Shown here in pieces: positions 41,533-53,959 of a DNA stretch of 64,000 bases. The stretch lies in assembly GCF_901709675.1 (NCBI RefSeq), contig NC_051087.1, positions 2,498,001 through 2,562,000 of the forward strand. The letters run 5' to 3'. The notes beneath the pieces were generated by a model, which was given only the letters and a program-made list of their open reading frames with translations, had not been told where the DNA came from and did not search any database. Origin of the DNA: Syngnathus acus. Taxonomy: Eukaryota > Chordata > Actinopteri > Syngnathiformes > Syngnathidae. The position numbers and the translations under genes are program-made. Every line of letters begins with the position of its first letter. The first letter of the stretch is position 1.

Positions 41533-41949
41533 TGTTAGGGTGGTGCTCACTCTAACTTATTTTGCAAGAACCACACGGGAGACAAGTATGTCCTTTTTGA
41601 CACCTGCAGGTGGAGAGTCTATTCGTCGCTGTGTGTACAGCGATGATCGAATGAGGTCTGACTCAGGCCTCTTGCAGGAGCATTTTTATTGAGAGAAACA
41701 GAGTGGGGGTGAGAGTGGACAGGATGGGGTTGAAGCCCCTGGCCTGCTGACCAAAGCATAGCAGGGGGTCTTTTACGACGTTGTGTAAACAAAGCAACTT
41801 TGATTGCTTCCTCTGCAGCTAGTCAATCAGTTCAAAAGATCTTAGCACTTTGGTCTACTACTTTTGTTAAAACAGGACAAGATAGGTAAATTATTACAGG
41901 TTACATTCCAACATAATCGTACGATGAAGATAATCTGTAAACCCTAACA
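41533..41949 (-). mobile_element. Solo LTR, copy 1
   Basis: A 417-base unit bounded by TGTTAGGG and CCCTAACA inverted ends and flanked by an exact 5-bp target duplication, TTAGC, at 41528-41532 and 41950-41954. It is about 95% identical to copy 2 at 43759-44187. There is no internal retroelement sequence on either side. On the minus strand it contains AATAAA, so that orientation is favoured. It fits a recombined LTR retrotransposon. Confidence 0.85.
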
Positions 41950-42774
41950 TTAGCCATTAATTTTTGCGCCAGAATGTGTTAGCGTGGTTAGCATGTGGCT
42001 AAGAAGTACTTCTAATGGATGGATGAATGTGGTGGTTATTAGTCAAAGCGACGTATAGCGAGTAAGCTAGCAACATCCGCCACTAAAATTAGTATGCTTT
42101 GTCTTCCAGAGTGAGAGCATAATGCAGTAACCGTGTAAATGTTAAGTTAGTTCAAATGTTCCAAAAGGTTCCCCTTGTTACTATGGTAGATTGGTGGCGC
42201 GTAAAGACATGCAGAATTTTTAAATTCGTCCTACTGGCGCATTTGTGCCTGGAATCTCGTCATCTTTTTTGCGCACAAACAAACGCGGGTCACCTTCTGT
42301 GGCTTCATTAGAGACTGTTGTATTACGGCTGACAGATGTGGCCATAAATCATGGTGGCTCCTCCAGGCGAAGATCTCCAAACAAATGGCCAAACGTGTCA
42401 CATTTATCAATCTGCAGTATTCCACACGGAAAACCTGTTCAGTGGAAAACCATCACGTTATGTTTTTTTTTTTATCCTTTTTGCCTTAGTAGTCATTTCC
42501 CCATGGAGCCATAAGCTGCTTTTGTTGCATCATTACCTCTGTCATTGAGAAAAAATAAAAAGTAACTACTAATCTGGAAATAACAAGTCGAAGTAAGGCG
42601 CAATAAGACAAACTACTCTTACATAAATTAAAAATTCAAAGTCCTAGCAGCTGTACAGTATTAAAAAGTGGGACCTAAAGAAAATAATGTGTGATAATGG
42701 AAGATGTATCGTATCCCTGTTGTTGTCATGGCAACCTCACATGATCCATTTTATGCGTCATAATATTGGTGAGC

Positions 42775-43050
42775 TAGCCAGGCCACCTCTTCTCATGTTA
42801 GCATTAGCATCAGCGCGACCTTCACTGTTCCCAATACCTGTGACGGGTGGTCTATAATTTTAGTGGACCAGCCAGCCCACCCATCTTGTCATGCTAGCAT
42901 TAGCATCAGTGCTAATGTTACTTTTTCTAGTTGGATTATAACTTCATATAACTTCAAATTCAGTTGCCATATGACACCTCAATAAAACATTGGTAGAGCG
43001 CACCTGTTGTTATATTAGCCTTAGCATTAGCGTTAATATTGCTTTTTCCT
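42775..43050. repeat. Degenerate triplicated repeat, TAGCATTAGCAT core
   Basis: Three spaced, diverged units share a pattern ending in TAGCATTAGC followed by TTACTTTTTCTA or TTGCTTTTTCCTA (near 42800-42820, 42893-42930 and 43010-43050). Similar GCTA-rich words recur elsewhere in the window. The origin is not recognised. Confidence 0.4.
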
Positions 43051-43242
43051 AACCAGATATTTACAATTATCCTGGTCTGAAAAAAAGTAGTTTCAAATGA
43101 CTCACATGGGCCTCGTCTGATGAAAGTTAATGATAATGAAGCAATTAGTCTCATTGCTCATTTACTAGCCCTTAATGTGACGCCTCTTGACGGCCAAAGT
43201 ACACACACACACACACACACTGCGCTGTTCAGTGTCTTCGCC

Positions 43243-46200
43243 ATGGCGAGGAAAGGGCACATGGATCTGGTCCAGAAGAGTGGTTCTTCTCGGGGTTTGA
43301 GCACCCTGGAAATATGGCTGATATTCCTCTTCGTGGTGATGACTGGTGTGAGCGTGGCCCTCGTGGTCCTCTACTTCGTCCACGAGGAAGACCCTGCGCC
43401 TCTTCAAGAGGGTGAGAATGAGCCATTATTCAATGACCCTAATAAGAAAAATCGGTATAGAAAATGGATGGATGCATAGATGTTAATTAAAAAATAAATA
43501 ATATAAGAAAAAATATATATATATTAGTCAAATTAATTTTGAAGAATGTCATACAGAAAATGTAATCACTTTAAAAACAATGAAAATCTTACCAATAAAT
43601 TGGGAAAGTATAGAAAATGCAGAAAGTCAGCTATTAAAATGTTAATTGTGACAAAATGATCTATCGGGTTATAAAATTGAAAAGTGAAGCAGAGGCAAAA
43701 ATTCAGCTTTGGAAAATAAATCCAATATTAAAAACTATTAATCATTTAACTCATGGTTTGTTAGGGTGGTGCTCACTCTAACTTATTTTGCGAGAACCAC
43801 ACGGGAGACAAGTAAGTCCTTTTAGACACCTGCAGGTGGAGAGTCCATTCGTCGCTGTGCGTACAGCGATGATCGAATGAGGTCTGACTCAGGCCTCATG
43901 CAGGAGCATTTTTATTGAGAGAAACAGAGTGGGGGTGAGAGTGGGGGTGAGAGTGGACAGGATGGGGTTGAAGCCCCTGGCCTGCTGATCAAAGCCTAGC
44001 AGGGGGTCTTTTACGACGTTGTGTAAACAAAGCAACTTTGATTGCTTCCTCTGCAGCTAGTCAATCAGTTCAAAAGATCTTAGCACTTTGTTCTACTACT
44101 TTTGTTAAAACAGGACAAGCTAGGTAAATTATTACAGGTTACATTCCAACATAATCATACGAAGAAGATAATCTGTAAACCCTAACATGGTTAAATAAAT
44201 ATAAAAACATATATGTAATATGTTTAACAAGTTGAATTAAATGGATTTTTTTTCTTACTCAGCAAAAGAAAAGAAAGTGAGCTCTAAAAATAACAGTTGG
44301 ATTGATCGCATACTATAACGGAGCGCGTGCGTCATCTCTCCAGGGCCGGATTCGGGCTGCGGCGGTCCACGGGAGCTCACTGCAGCGTCTGGCAATTTCG
44401 TCAGCCGCCACTACCCAAGTAGCTATGACAACGGCAGGAGTTGCTCTTGGCACATTACCGTGGACCCTGATAAGGTGAGATGGATTCTCGTTTTACTTCT
44501 GTGATGAATCACGTACTTATTTTGTTGTTGGTTTGAACGTTTTCTGATTTGTGATGGTGGACAGTTCCAGAATTTTGATGTTTGACTTCCGTCATTTTTC
44601 CGGTGGACTGCTTTGAATATAATATAAAAATAAAATATAAATCAAATTTACTTGACCCAGCTTCTGTAGCCAGAAGTAAATTCCTCCTTGAAAAGCAGCT
44701 TTTCTATCGAATCGTTGCTACCGCTGAGGCTCTGCGTGTCTCCGGATCGCAAGTCGAGTTTATTTACTGATTGTCTAATGCGAAGCCAAGCAGTGGAGGA
44801 CAGATGGGATGGACGCAAAACAGACAGATGGCAGCCTCTGTCCCCTTCATCCTTCCTTTCCAACAAAAAATAAAAAGAAACAGACCGCAGAGTAAACCTT
44901 AACGCACTGCTGCGCTTGCGTCGTTCGTGTCCGTTAGCAACATCTCATTTCGTCTCGCCCTCAATAAAAAGATGAATGACGATCAAACATTTGTTTTGCT
45001 CGCAGGTGATCTCACTATGGTTCCAAGAGTTTGCCTTGGAGGACACCAACTTGTGCACTGCGGACTTCATCACGCTGCGAGATTCTTTCGGAATCATTGG
45101 TCGGTTGGATCTGCGGAGAATATAAAGTGTTCCTAAATGATCGTGGTCGCTTTCTACGTTTGCAGGCAAATATTGCGGCTACAGCAAACCCTTGCCTTTG
45201 GTGTCTCTGACCAACCGGCTGACCGTTTACTTCGACACCAACGACAGAAAAACAGACCAAGGATTCAAAGCTCATTACGAGGCCGTGTCTCCGGAGCGGA
45301 CTTCAGGTAAGATGGCGCCGAGTGTTATTGACCTAGAAAATGGAGTGTCGCTGGATGATAGTGGGGGAAGGGGGATCATGTATGCATGTACCCTTGAAAA
45401 TGAAGTGTCCTCCATCTTTGCCACCAGAAATAGCTGGAGCCGGTGGTGCTCTCCAAGGTGACCTGGGGACTCTGCTGACCCCTGGCTTTCCTGAGCAGAA
45501 CTACCCCAATGGTGCGCTGTACCAGGTAACGCAAAACTGAGTAGATTCTTTGCTCAACCCGTAGATGGTAGAAGAATTTGGAATTCTGATATTCATTCAG
45601 CACTCCATGCAAAAATTTGTGTGAATTCAAAGTGGAAAATCACCGTGCCCGAAGGCGAGCGGGTTCGATTGACGTTCACCTGGTTCGACCTGGTACCGGA
45701 AGTGTGCGGAGACTTTGTGCAGGTCTACGATGGCTCTTCATCAATAGGTAATTGCACGAGAATAACCCGTCACTATTGAACTCAATTTAAAAAAAACAAA
45801 AAATTGTGGGAAGGTAAATTCTGTGGGGGAGCTTTGCCTAAACCGGTGGAATCCAGCAGCAACACCATGGTGGTGCGATTCAAATCGGACAGCAGCAAGA
45901 ACGCCAGAGGCTTCAATGCTACCTACACAAAGTCCAGCCTCCCGCCTATTGTGGTCCCCACCACCATGAAGCCCACAACCACGTCCAAACCCACCACCCA
46001 GACTCTCCCGCCTACAACCACAGCAACCGGTAAAATATTGTTCCAAAAAGAATCTCTCCATCTTACGGAACATATCAACCGTGACTTTTCTCCCATCAGG
46101 TGGTCCGATTATTCTCAGCGGGCGCAAGGGTGTCTTCCAATCAACGGGCTTCCCTGATCCATATCCAGCTCACCAGAACATCTCCTGGAGGATAAGCGTA

Positions 46201-46863
46201 CCCAAAGGCTTTCTGTTGAAGCTGCACATCGTTGAGTTGGCCATCACGGGCGAAACCGGGCAGTGCAAGGGCGACAAGTTGGTCGTATCGGACGCTTACG
46301 GCACGCTAGGTGACGTCGTTAATACAGTCCTACTGAATTTTAGCATTTTTAATATTTCTTTGAATGTAATCCTCTTAGCTTTTTGGCTAAGCTAACCAGC
46401 TACCTAGCAAAGAAGCAAATTAACAAATGGGCTTCTTAGTTATTTCCCATAATCCTCTGAGCTAGTGAAAAGAATTATGACAAAAGGAAAGGACTAACTT
46501 CATCAACTAATAACTAACTAAACTAGCAGCCTAAAAAAATGTTGTTTAATTCAAGAAGTAAAGCAAACAAACTAACGAGCTAACTATCGAATTAATAAAC
46601 TAAATGTTGAAGTAAAAAACTAACAACCCAACTAACAAACACGCTATTGATTTTACTAACTCGCTAACAAACTAACTAGAGTCTCAACTTTGCTGCAACG
46701 TCCGCTACCCTTGGGTAAAATGTGTCTCCTTCCAAAGTGTACTTTGAAATATTATCAGAATGCTATCAGCTTGTAGATACAGATTGAAGACATTTCCCCG
46801 AAGTGAGCCTCTTTAACTTGGAAATGAGGATCCTTCATCTCGTGCTTATGATAATGGCATAGC

Positions 46864-46895
<32 letters not shown>

Positions 46896-49800
46896 ACAAT
46901 GGTCTGAATGAAAAACGGTGTCCTCTGCATGCCCGCCTAATGGTCTCCATGTCAATTTCCAGGCACGCACTGCGGCTACATCCGTCCTCCAGTTGTGGTG
47001 GCCGCCACCAACACTCTGTCTGTCTCCTTCTTGTCGGACAGTCGCCTCACCGACAGGGGCTTCTCTGCCAAGTGGGAGGCCGTCTACCTTGAGGACATAG
47101 CAGGTACTCTTGCATACAGCTCATTAAGCCTGACGCTGAAACGTTGACGCCCTTCTGCCCCCGCACTGAAATCAAAGCGATTGTGTGAACTTTATCACGG
47201 TGAACGTCCACGAGTATAGAAATAAAGATTGCAAAAAAATATTTTATGACTTTCTCGATAAGCTTGCAAGGCCGCGCACGGGGCATGCTGGGGGATCATT
47301 ACTGTCTATTGCATTTTGTGCATTTAAAGTACCGTATTTTCCGGACTATAAGGCGCACCGGACTATAAGGCGCAGCGTCAATGAATGGCCCATTTTAAAA
47401 CGTTGTCCTTATATAAGGCGCACCGGACTATAAGGCGCACCATTAATGCATCATGTCAGATTTTTAATCCAAATCAAATCATTCTCCATTTTATCTTTTT
47501 TATTTCAACTTCAGACGCAACAAATTACTTTATAATCACAAAATAATGATCCATAGTCTTTTTGATTCATGATTCATAGTCTTCAGCGGGCCACTTATGA
47601 TTGATTTCATGACACAATGCTTCTGGCCAGTTTAAATTTAGGAATTTGGTCCATATATAAGGCGCACCGGACTATAAGGCGCACTGTCGGCTTTTGAGAA
47701 AAATTTAGGTTTTTAGGTGCACCTTATAGTCCGGAAAATACGGTAATAAAAATGTATTATACATCAAATATATTATAATACATATGAATTAAATAAATAA
47801 TTAAATAATTAAAATAATTACTAATAAATCAATCAATAAATATGTTTTATTGTTTTTTTATTACAAGTATATTAGAATACATATGAATTAAATAAATAAT
47901 TAAAATAATTACTAATAAATAAATATTTTTTATTATTTTCCCAGAACTCCAGGGATGCGGCTTGTCGTCAAAGGAGGGGACCGGCGTGATCAAGTCTCCC
48001 AACTGGCCAATGAACTACAAGGCCAACGGCGAGTGCATGTGGAACGTCGCGGCGCCGCTGGGCAAGAAAATCACACTGACCTTCACTCACTTTGAGCTGG
48101 AAGCCAAAGATTTCCTGTCAGCCAAGTGTTTCGACAACGTTGTGGTCTACGACATTAACGGCTTCACCAATTCCTTGAATCAGAAACATGGTGGGTATTT
48201 ATGACACACTGCCATCATGTCATGAGCAACTCAAATTACTCTCGGAACCTTTCTTAGGACCGTTTTGTGGCAACAAGCTTCCAAAAACCATCCAGACCAA
48301 AGGGAATAGGCTCGTGGTACGCTTCCATTCAGACTTTTTCACGGAGGACAAAGGTTTCCGGGCCTACTGGACTACGAATCCCAGTCTGCCTGCACCGACT
48401 GAGGCGCCTGTTCCACCGAATCCTTGGGACGACATCATCATAGGTACCATAATGAAAGTGGGACGTGGAGAGGTGAGTGGTTCCGACAAAAAGATGAACC
48501 ATCTCGGTCCTGGTTCTGTTCTAGACTGGCCCAGCACTTGCGGCAAACCAGCCATCCCTCCGGCTGTTATGTCTCGCATTGTGAACGGAGAAGCAGCCAC
48601 GCCACACTCGTGGCCCTGGCAGGTCTCCATGCAGGTGGGCTACTCCCTCCTTGACCCCTCCCTCATCTGTAATATAGTATTTGTGTCTTAATTCGGATGT
48701 GGTGGTCTTCACTGTCAGGTATGGCCGTCCAGTCGACCCGAACCAACTTTCTTCCATACGTGTGGCGGCACTCTTATTCATAAGAACTGGGTGCTCACGG
48801 CAGCTCACTGCTTCATCAAGTAAGTTTATCAGTATTACTCAAGATTCCAGAACACGATTTAATTGGACAATTGAGGAGGGGGGGGGGGGCAGGGAAAAAA
48901 ATAAATGTTAGAATTAAAGAGGAAATGAAAAGGAAATCCAAGTTCAATTTTGTTGCCAAAGCACATATCACAGGTAAAGAGAGCAACGTTTGACTCATTT
49001 AAGTGTCATAAAAACAATGACCAGAAGAGGGAGACAAAGATGAGTCGTTGACGGCTCGTCAGTTAGCGTTGCTATTTTCTTATATGAAAAAGAAGAACGA
49101 AAGAAAGGATGAAAGGGGAAAAAGGTTCCACACTATGCTCAGTGTGAGGTCTGGGGGGAAAAAAATCCAATCATAATTTTCCACTCCTTTTTACAGGATA
49201 TACTTTAGTTTGACATTTAAATGTAATAAATTCCCCAACTTCCACATCCAGCTATGCCGACGAGCTGCACCGCTGGCAAATGTGCCTGGGCAAGCACAAC
49301 CTGACCTTCACAGAGCCCAGCGAGCGCTGCTTGGGCGTGACGGGCATCTACCGCCACGAGAGCTTCAAGTACCCCACTGTGCCCACCGTGGAGTTCGACA
49401 TCGCCCTGGTCAGGCTGGACGGGGAGGCTGAAGTTGGGGACCAGATCTCTTACGCCTGCCTCCCCTCCCCGGAGGAGGTTCTGCCTGAGGGAAAGAAGTG
49501 CTACGCCACCGGCTGGGGAGATGAAACAGGTCCGTATCCTCAATATATAGATGATGGATTGTTTTTTTTCCAAGATGAACAAAGATGGCTGCCATTTTTT
49601 AGGGGATTCCCTGAACGCCAAAGTGGCAGAGGCTCTAAACCAGGTGGCCTTACCCGTGGTACCGTACAACACGTGCAAGCGGATGGACTACTGGTGGTTC
49701 CAGGTGAAGACGTCCATGATCTGCTGCGGTTACACGTTGCCCGACGAGCTCAAGTCCGTCTGTCAGGTAAAAAAAAAACATGAATTTAGAGGCAGGAATT

Positions 49801-52800
49801 TATTTTTCAACCGTGACATTTTCTGGATTTTATGACACAGGGAGATTCCGGTGGTCCTCTGGTGTGCCAGGATCGTCCCGACAGTGCCTGGGAAGTTCAC
49901 GGAATCACCAGCTTCGGTCCCATCGGGTGCATCATGAACAAGAAACCCTCTGTGTTCACCAGAACGTCCGCCTACCTTCCCTGGATCAGCAACGTCATCC
50001 GCAGAGATATCTACAACCAACACAGTAGGTTCCTTCTTCTTCAATCTTTACTTAACCTGCCACCCTGCTACTTTTTTTGGGTTCACCATCTGTCCTCCTC
50101 ATGTAGCATCCGGCTGTGGCGGACCAAAGGACTTGACGGGCACGGGCGGTATGTTGTCCTCCATGGGCTTCCCGGGAAGCTACAGCAACAAGGCTCGATG
50201 CCAGTGGAACATCTACGCGCCTGCCGGCAAACTGGTGCACCTTCACTTCTCCAACTTCTCTCTGGAGGAGAGTCAAATGTGCTTGAGCGACAAAGTCAGC
50301 ATTTCAGATGGAACAGGAAGTCTGGGTATTGGATTTTTTTTTTTTACTGTAATTTACATATATTTGTACTTTTTTATTATTAATTATTTATATATCCTGC
50401 TTTGTTAACTTACTTTTTTCATGCACAGTATTTCTTTTACTGACAGTTTGTGCGTGTTCCTCCTTCGCTGTCAGGCACGTACTGCAGTCACACGTCACCT
50501 ATGGACCTGGTGAGTGACGGGACTTCTCTTCACATCAGCTTCTCATCAAACGACAAGGTGGTGGACACGGGATTTTCGGCCACCTGGAAGGTGGTAGAAC
50601 CTTCGGAAGGTAAGATTTCCTTAGACTCAAACTAGGATCTGTAAAAAAAGCACAATCGACCAGTCATCAAATTAACTACTAATAATTGTACTCATGGCAT
50701 CTCAACTATGACTTCATTACGTTACAGCTCCTTGCGGGGGAACGTTTAGCAGCCCCCAGGGTGAACTCGCCAGTCCCGATTGGCCCAACGACTACCCAAC
50801 CCAAGCTGTGTGTACATGGAGGATTCGGGTCCCCGGCGCCAAAAGCATCCACGTGGCCTTCACGCACTTTGAGCTGCAAGCCGTCAACCTGCTGGGCAAC
50901 TGTGTGGACTACGTGGAGGTCTTCATTGGAGAGAACATGACGTCGCAAGGTGGCACACCGCATTTGGGTTTTTTTTTCTTCATGGATAAGAATGGAAGTA
51001 TTGATTAATAAATTATAAACCTGTTTTCACAGGTCGTTTCTGCGGTTTTGCCCTGCCGCCCAAATTGAACGTGCCGGGCGACACGGCCGTCATCCGCTTC
51101 TTGAGCAACAGCGCCAACCGGCAGCAAGGTTTCCGCGGCTACTGGACCACCGACGGCGGCGTCATCCCGACTCTACCACCGCCCACGCCCAACCCGTGGG
51201 ACAACATTACCATCAGTGAGTTTGGAAACGTGATGAAATATCTCACACTTGCTTTACTTAAGTCATTTTCAGATATTAAATGTGTCTGCATATAAAGTCA
51301 AAGTATTCATTCATTTAGTTTACTTTAGCGTTACACCTAAAAAGCTAATGAGCAAAGTTAGCTAGCACACATTAGCCTTATTATTAGCCACATGCATAAA
51401 CAAGGTCATGATAACTATAAGAACATCATGACTTGACCAAATCTAGTCAGCAAATATTTCATAATAAGAATGTTTACAAAGCACGTTTTAATACTAATAG
51501 ATTAATATCTTGTACCAGGCTGGCCAGAGAACTGCGGAAAGCCGGCAGTGGCTCCCAATACAGGCACAACAAAGGTTGTTAATGGAGAAGAAGCGCTACC
51601 TCACTCCTGGCCTTGGCAAGTCTCCATGCAGGTAACACTCCCGTAGAAAATTCGTTACTGTTTTAGAGAGCTGCATCAATTCTTAAGATTTTTGTTGTTC
51701 ACAGTTGGACAGGGTCCTTATTCCCTGTGAATTTGAGAATTTTTTTTAAAATTGAAATAAAATGTTTACTTCTACACGTATGTATCATTTCCTCCACAGG
51801 CTTCGCCGATGTCTCCCATTCCTTACATGCACGGCTGTGGAGGTTCATTGATCCACGAAGAGTGGATCCTAACAGCCGCACACTGTTTTATGACGTAAGT
51901 TAGATGCAAAACCAAGTAGACCCCCACCCCCCTTGCAAAAACATCACTTTCAAATGTTCTTTCGCGCCTTCCAGCCCTCTCAACCAAATCTCGTACTGGC
52001 GCATGTGCCTGGGGAAGCACCACATGAACTCCTCCAGGGACATCCCGTCGGCGGAGGCGTGCTACAAGGTGGACAGCATCATCCGCCACGAGGGCTTCGT
52101 CTACGAGGACGACCGCACTGACATCACCAATGACATCGCCCTGGTGCATCTGGTCCATCCCGTCAACATGACACGGGAGATCAGCCCTGTTTGTCTACCC
52201 CAGCCCGGGGTGGTGGTGGAGGCTGGGACGCGATGCTTTGTCACTGGTTGGGGGGATGAGAAAGGTAAAAAAAAAAATCCGGTTGGTACTGTGACAGAAA
52301 TGGAGGGATGGAGCCAACCACCTTCTATTGCTTTATAGGAAACCTCTTCCCCAAAGTGTCTGAGAAACTCAACCAGGCTGCTCTTCCTGTGGTGGACTTC
52401 AAGACCTGCAGCAAGCCCGCCTACTGGTGGGACACGCTGCGGCCCTCCATGATCTGCGCCGGGTACGAGTCCCCGGATGAACTCAAATCGGCGTGCCAGG
52501 TGAGAATACACGTGGGGGGAGTATCAGAGCTGGAAAAAATGCACAGCGCCATCTGTGTGCAAGGTGTGTGAAGTTTAACAAGGATCTTACAGGATCTCTG
52601 TATGAGAATAGTTATTAAATTAATAGGCCATTTCACATTGTTTTATTTTTCATCTATTGAAAGCTATCAAGACAGAATGTAGGAATCGGGTCTGCCAATT
52701 TTGTAATCAATTTACTGGGTTTTCCAGTATTTGCTCTGATATTCCAAATTTTTTCAGGGTCTCTATGTGAAAGAGTCTTTCAAGTCAACAAGTTAATATT

Positions 52801-53179
52801 TTTGTATATTTCTGGATTTAGGAATGTGTGCAGTCCTTTCACGACTAGTGTTTACGTAACAGCCTGTTTTGTTTGTGATCATTCAGCCACTGTTTGCATA
52901 ATTGCACACAAAGACCAAAATAGGGCCATTGTTATATTGTTGGCTGCAGCTTCATCCAAGTCTCTCTTCACCCCGCAGGGTGACTCTGGGGGCCCCTTTG
53001 CGTGCAAGGCCAACGCCACCTGGGAAGTGCACGGTGTGGTCAGTTTCGGACCGCAGGGATGCATCAAGGATAAGAAGCCGTCCGTGTTCACGCGGGTTTC
53101 TGCTTTTAGCCAATGGATCCATGACAAAATCAGGAAGTTCACGTACGAACGGGACAGCTTATTTACAGTGGTACCTTGA
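43243..53179 (+). CDS. Type II transmembrane polyserase with six CUB and two S1 protease domains (ovochymase-like)
   Basis: Twenty-five exons in intact phase, 1400 residues: 43243-43411, 44344-44474, 45006-45099, 45166-45306, 45428-45525, 45633-45747, 45814-46029, 46100-46309, 46963-47103, 47945-48190, 48258-48443, 48525-48634, 48719-48819, 49252-49529, 49603-49766, 49841-50024, 50107-50325, 50475-50609, 50728-50949, 51033-51215, 51519-51631, 51800-51894, 51975-52264, 52339-52499 and 52979-53179. Order: short cytoplasmic tail, membrane helix at 24-46 with no signal peptide, CUB1-2, Thr/Pro linker (about 295-320), CUB3-4, protease 1 (activation R600/IVNG), CUB5-6, protease 2 (K1133/VVNG). Both proteases have LTAAHC, DIALV and GDSGGP. 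Residue 189 is Ser in both (KSVCQGDS, KSACQGDS), suggesting chymotrypsin- or elastase-like specificity. Ovochymases share CUB/S1 modules but are secreted with a different order. Confidence 0.85.
43434..43477 (+). mobile_element. SINE 3'-tail relic
   Basis: The words GACCCTAATAAG..CGGTATAGAAAATGGATGGATG match the 3' end of the SINE at 1226-1587. Only the tail is present, starting about 20 bases past the exon 1 donor of the protease gene. A 5'-truncated insertion is the simplest reading. Confidence 0.55.
43759..44187 (-). mobile_element. Solo LTR, copy 2, in protease-gene intron 1
   Basis: Same family as copy 1: TGTTAGGG and CCCTAACA ends, 429 bases, with its own 5-bp duplication TGGTT at 43754-43758 and 44188-44192. 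It carries a 12-base internal tandem duplication (GTGGGGGTGAGA type near 43930) that copy 1 lacks. It lies wholly inside intron 1 (43412-44343), with a possible minus-strand AATAAA. Confidence 0.88.
46385..46680. repeat. AACTAAC/AGCTAAC-rich low-complexity tract
   Basis: Intron 8 of the protease gene contains many degenerate copies of ACTAAC and GCTAAC with loose spacing. A CA microsatellite follows (46867-46893). No coding content. Confidence 0.5.
47330..47745. mobile_element. MITE with TACCGTATTTTCCGGACTATAAGGCG termini
   Basis: The left end begins TACCGTATTTTCCGGACTAT; the right end is its inverted copy, with ATAGTCCGGAAAATACGGTA at 47726-47745. The word GGACTATAAGGCGCAC recurs several times inside. 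It is a typical teleost non-autonomous DNA element inserted in intron 9 of the protease gene (47104-47944). It has no ORF. Confidence 0.88.
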
Positions 53180-53959
53180 TTTACAAGTTTAATTTGTTCC
53201 GTGAACAAACACGTAACTTGAATAACTTGTATCAAAGAAGAAAATAGCTCGCTATTGTATTTTACTGTATAAAAACATAATAAAGTAATTAAAGTAAAAT
53301 AATTCTCTTGACATTCCTTCTGGTGCGTGCGCCTTATCCACCAGGGGCTGAGCCCCATCAGAAATCTGTATATCAACATGAGATTATCAGTTATACTACA
53401 AATTATTTCCTGAATATTTTGACGTTAGTTCACTTTCTATAGCCACAGTATTTAATTTTTATTTTGTGGCATTTCATTTTCTAAATATATTTGTTTGCAA
53501 TTATTTAATTAAGATGTACAGATTAAAAACTACATATAGTTTTAATTTTATTTATTTTGTATTTTTTTGCGAAGCATAATCACGATTTTTTTTACATGAC
53601 GAACTCTTGCTGCGCATGCGTTGAAGTTTGGATTCCACCGGAGAGCGGAAAGGCCGTTTGAAGTTGGGACCGGCTCACGTGACCACGCCTCTCAGCCAAT
53701 AGGAGAGGACAGCTCAGATTCCAGCCCAAGAAGCCGAAGACGAGAGGGGGGAAGCCATACAATGATAATCATGAAAAAACTAGAAACACAACTTTACCAG
53801 CATCGCTGACACTACCCTGCCTTTTCGCGTCGCTATGGGTTAACTTAATGGCGGATATTGGTGCGAAAATGACATTTGTTTGTAAGGAAGTTTACTCCGG
53901 ACGACTTTAAGGAGAGACGCCTTTCGTCTTGCCCCCCCATCATCACCTTGCGTGGAAGA
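53180..53959. promoter_or_regulatory. Protease-gene 3' flank and fam13a promoter
   Basis: An AATAAA near 53277 probably ends the protease-gene transcript. From about 53600 the sequence becomes CpG-rich, with CGCATGCG (NRF1-like, near 53614) and CCAAT (near 53696) motifs. It runs into a 5' UTR up to the fam13a ATG at 53960. Confidence 0.5.

Larger units (their letters stand above)
39793..43242. other. Intergenic DNA with solo LTR; no gene seen
   Basis: Holds the gprin3 3' UTR, a solo LTR (41533-41949) and a degenerate repeat rich in TAGCATTAGCAT (about 42775-43050). A CA microsatellite (43201-43220) lies immediately before the protease gene start. No coding exon has family similarity. Confidence 0.55.

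Noticed and set aside
41533-44187. A single LTR retrotransposon with two LTRs
   Set aside because: Each LTR has its own different 5-bp duplication. The sequence between them holds a host exon and no gag/pol-like coding.
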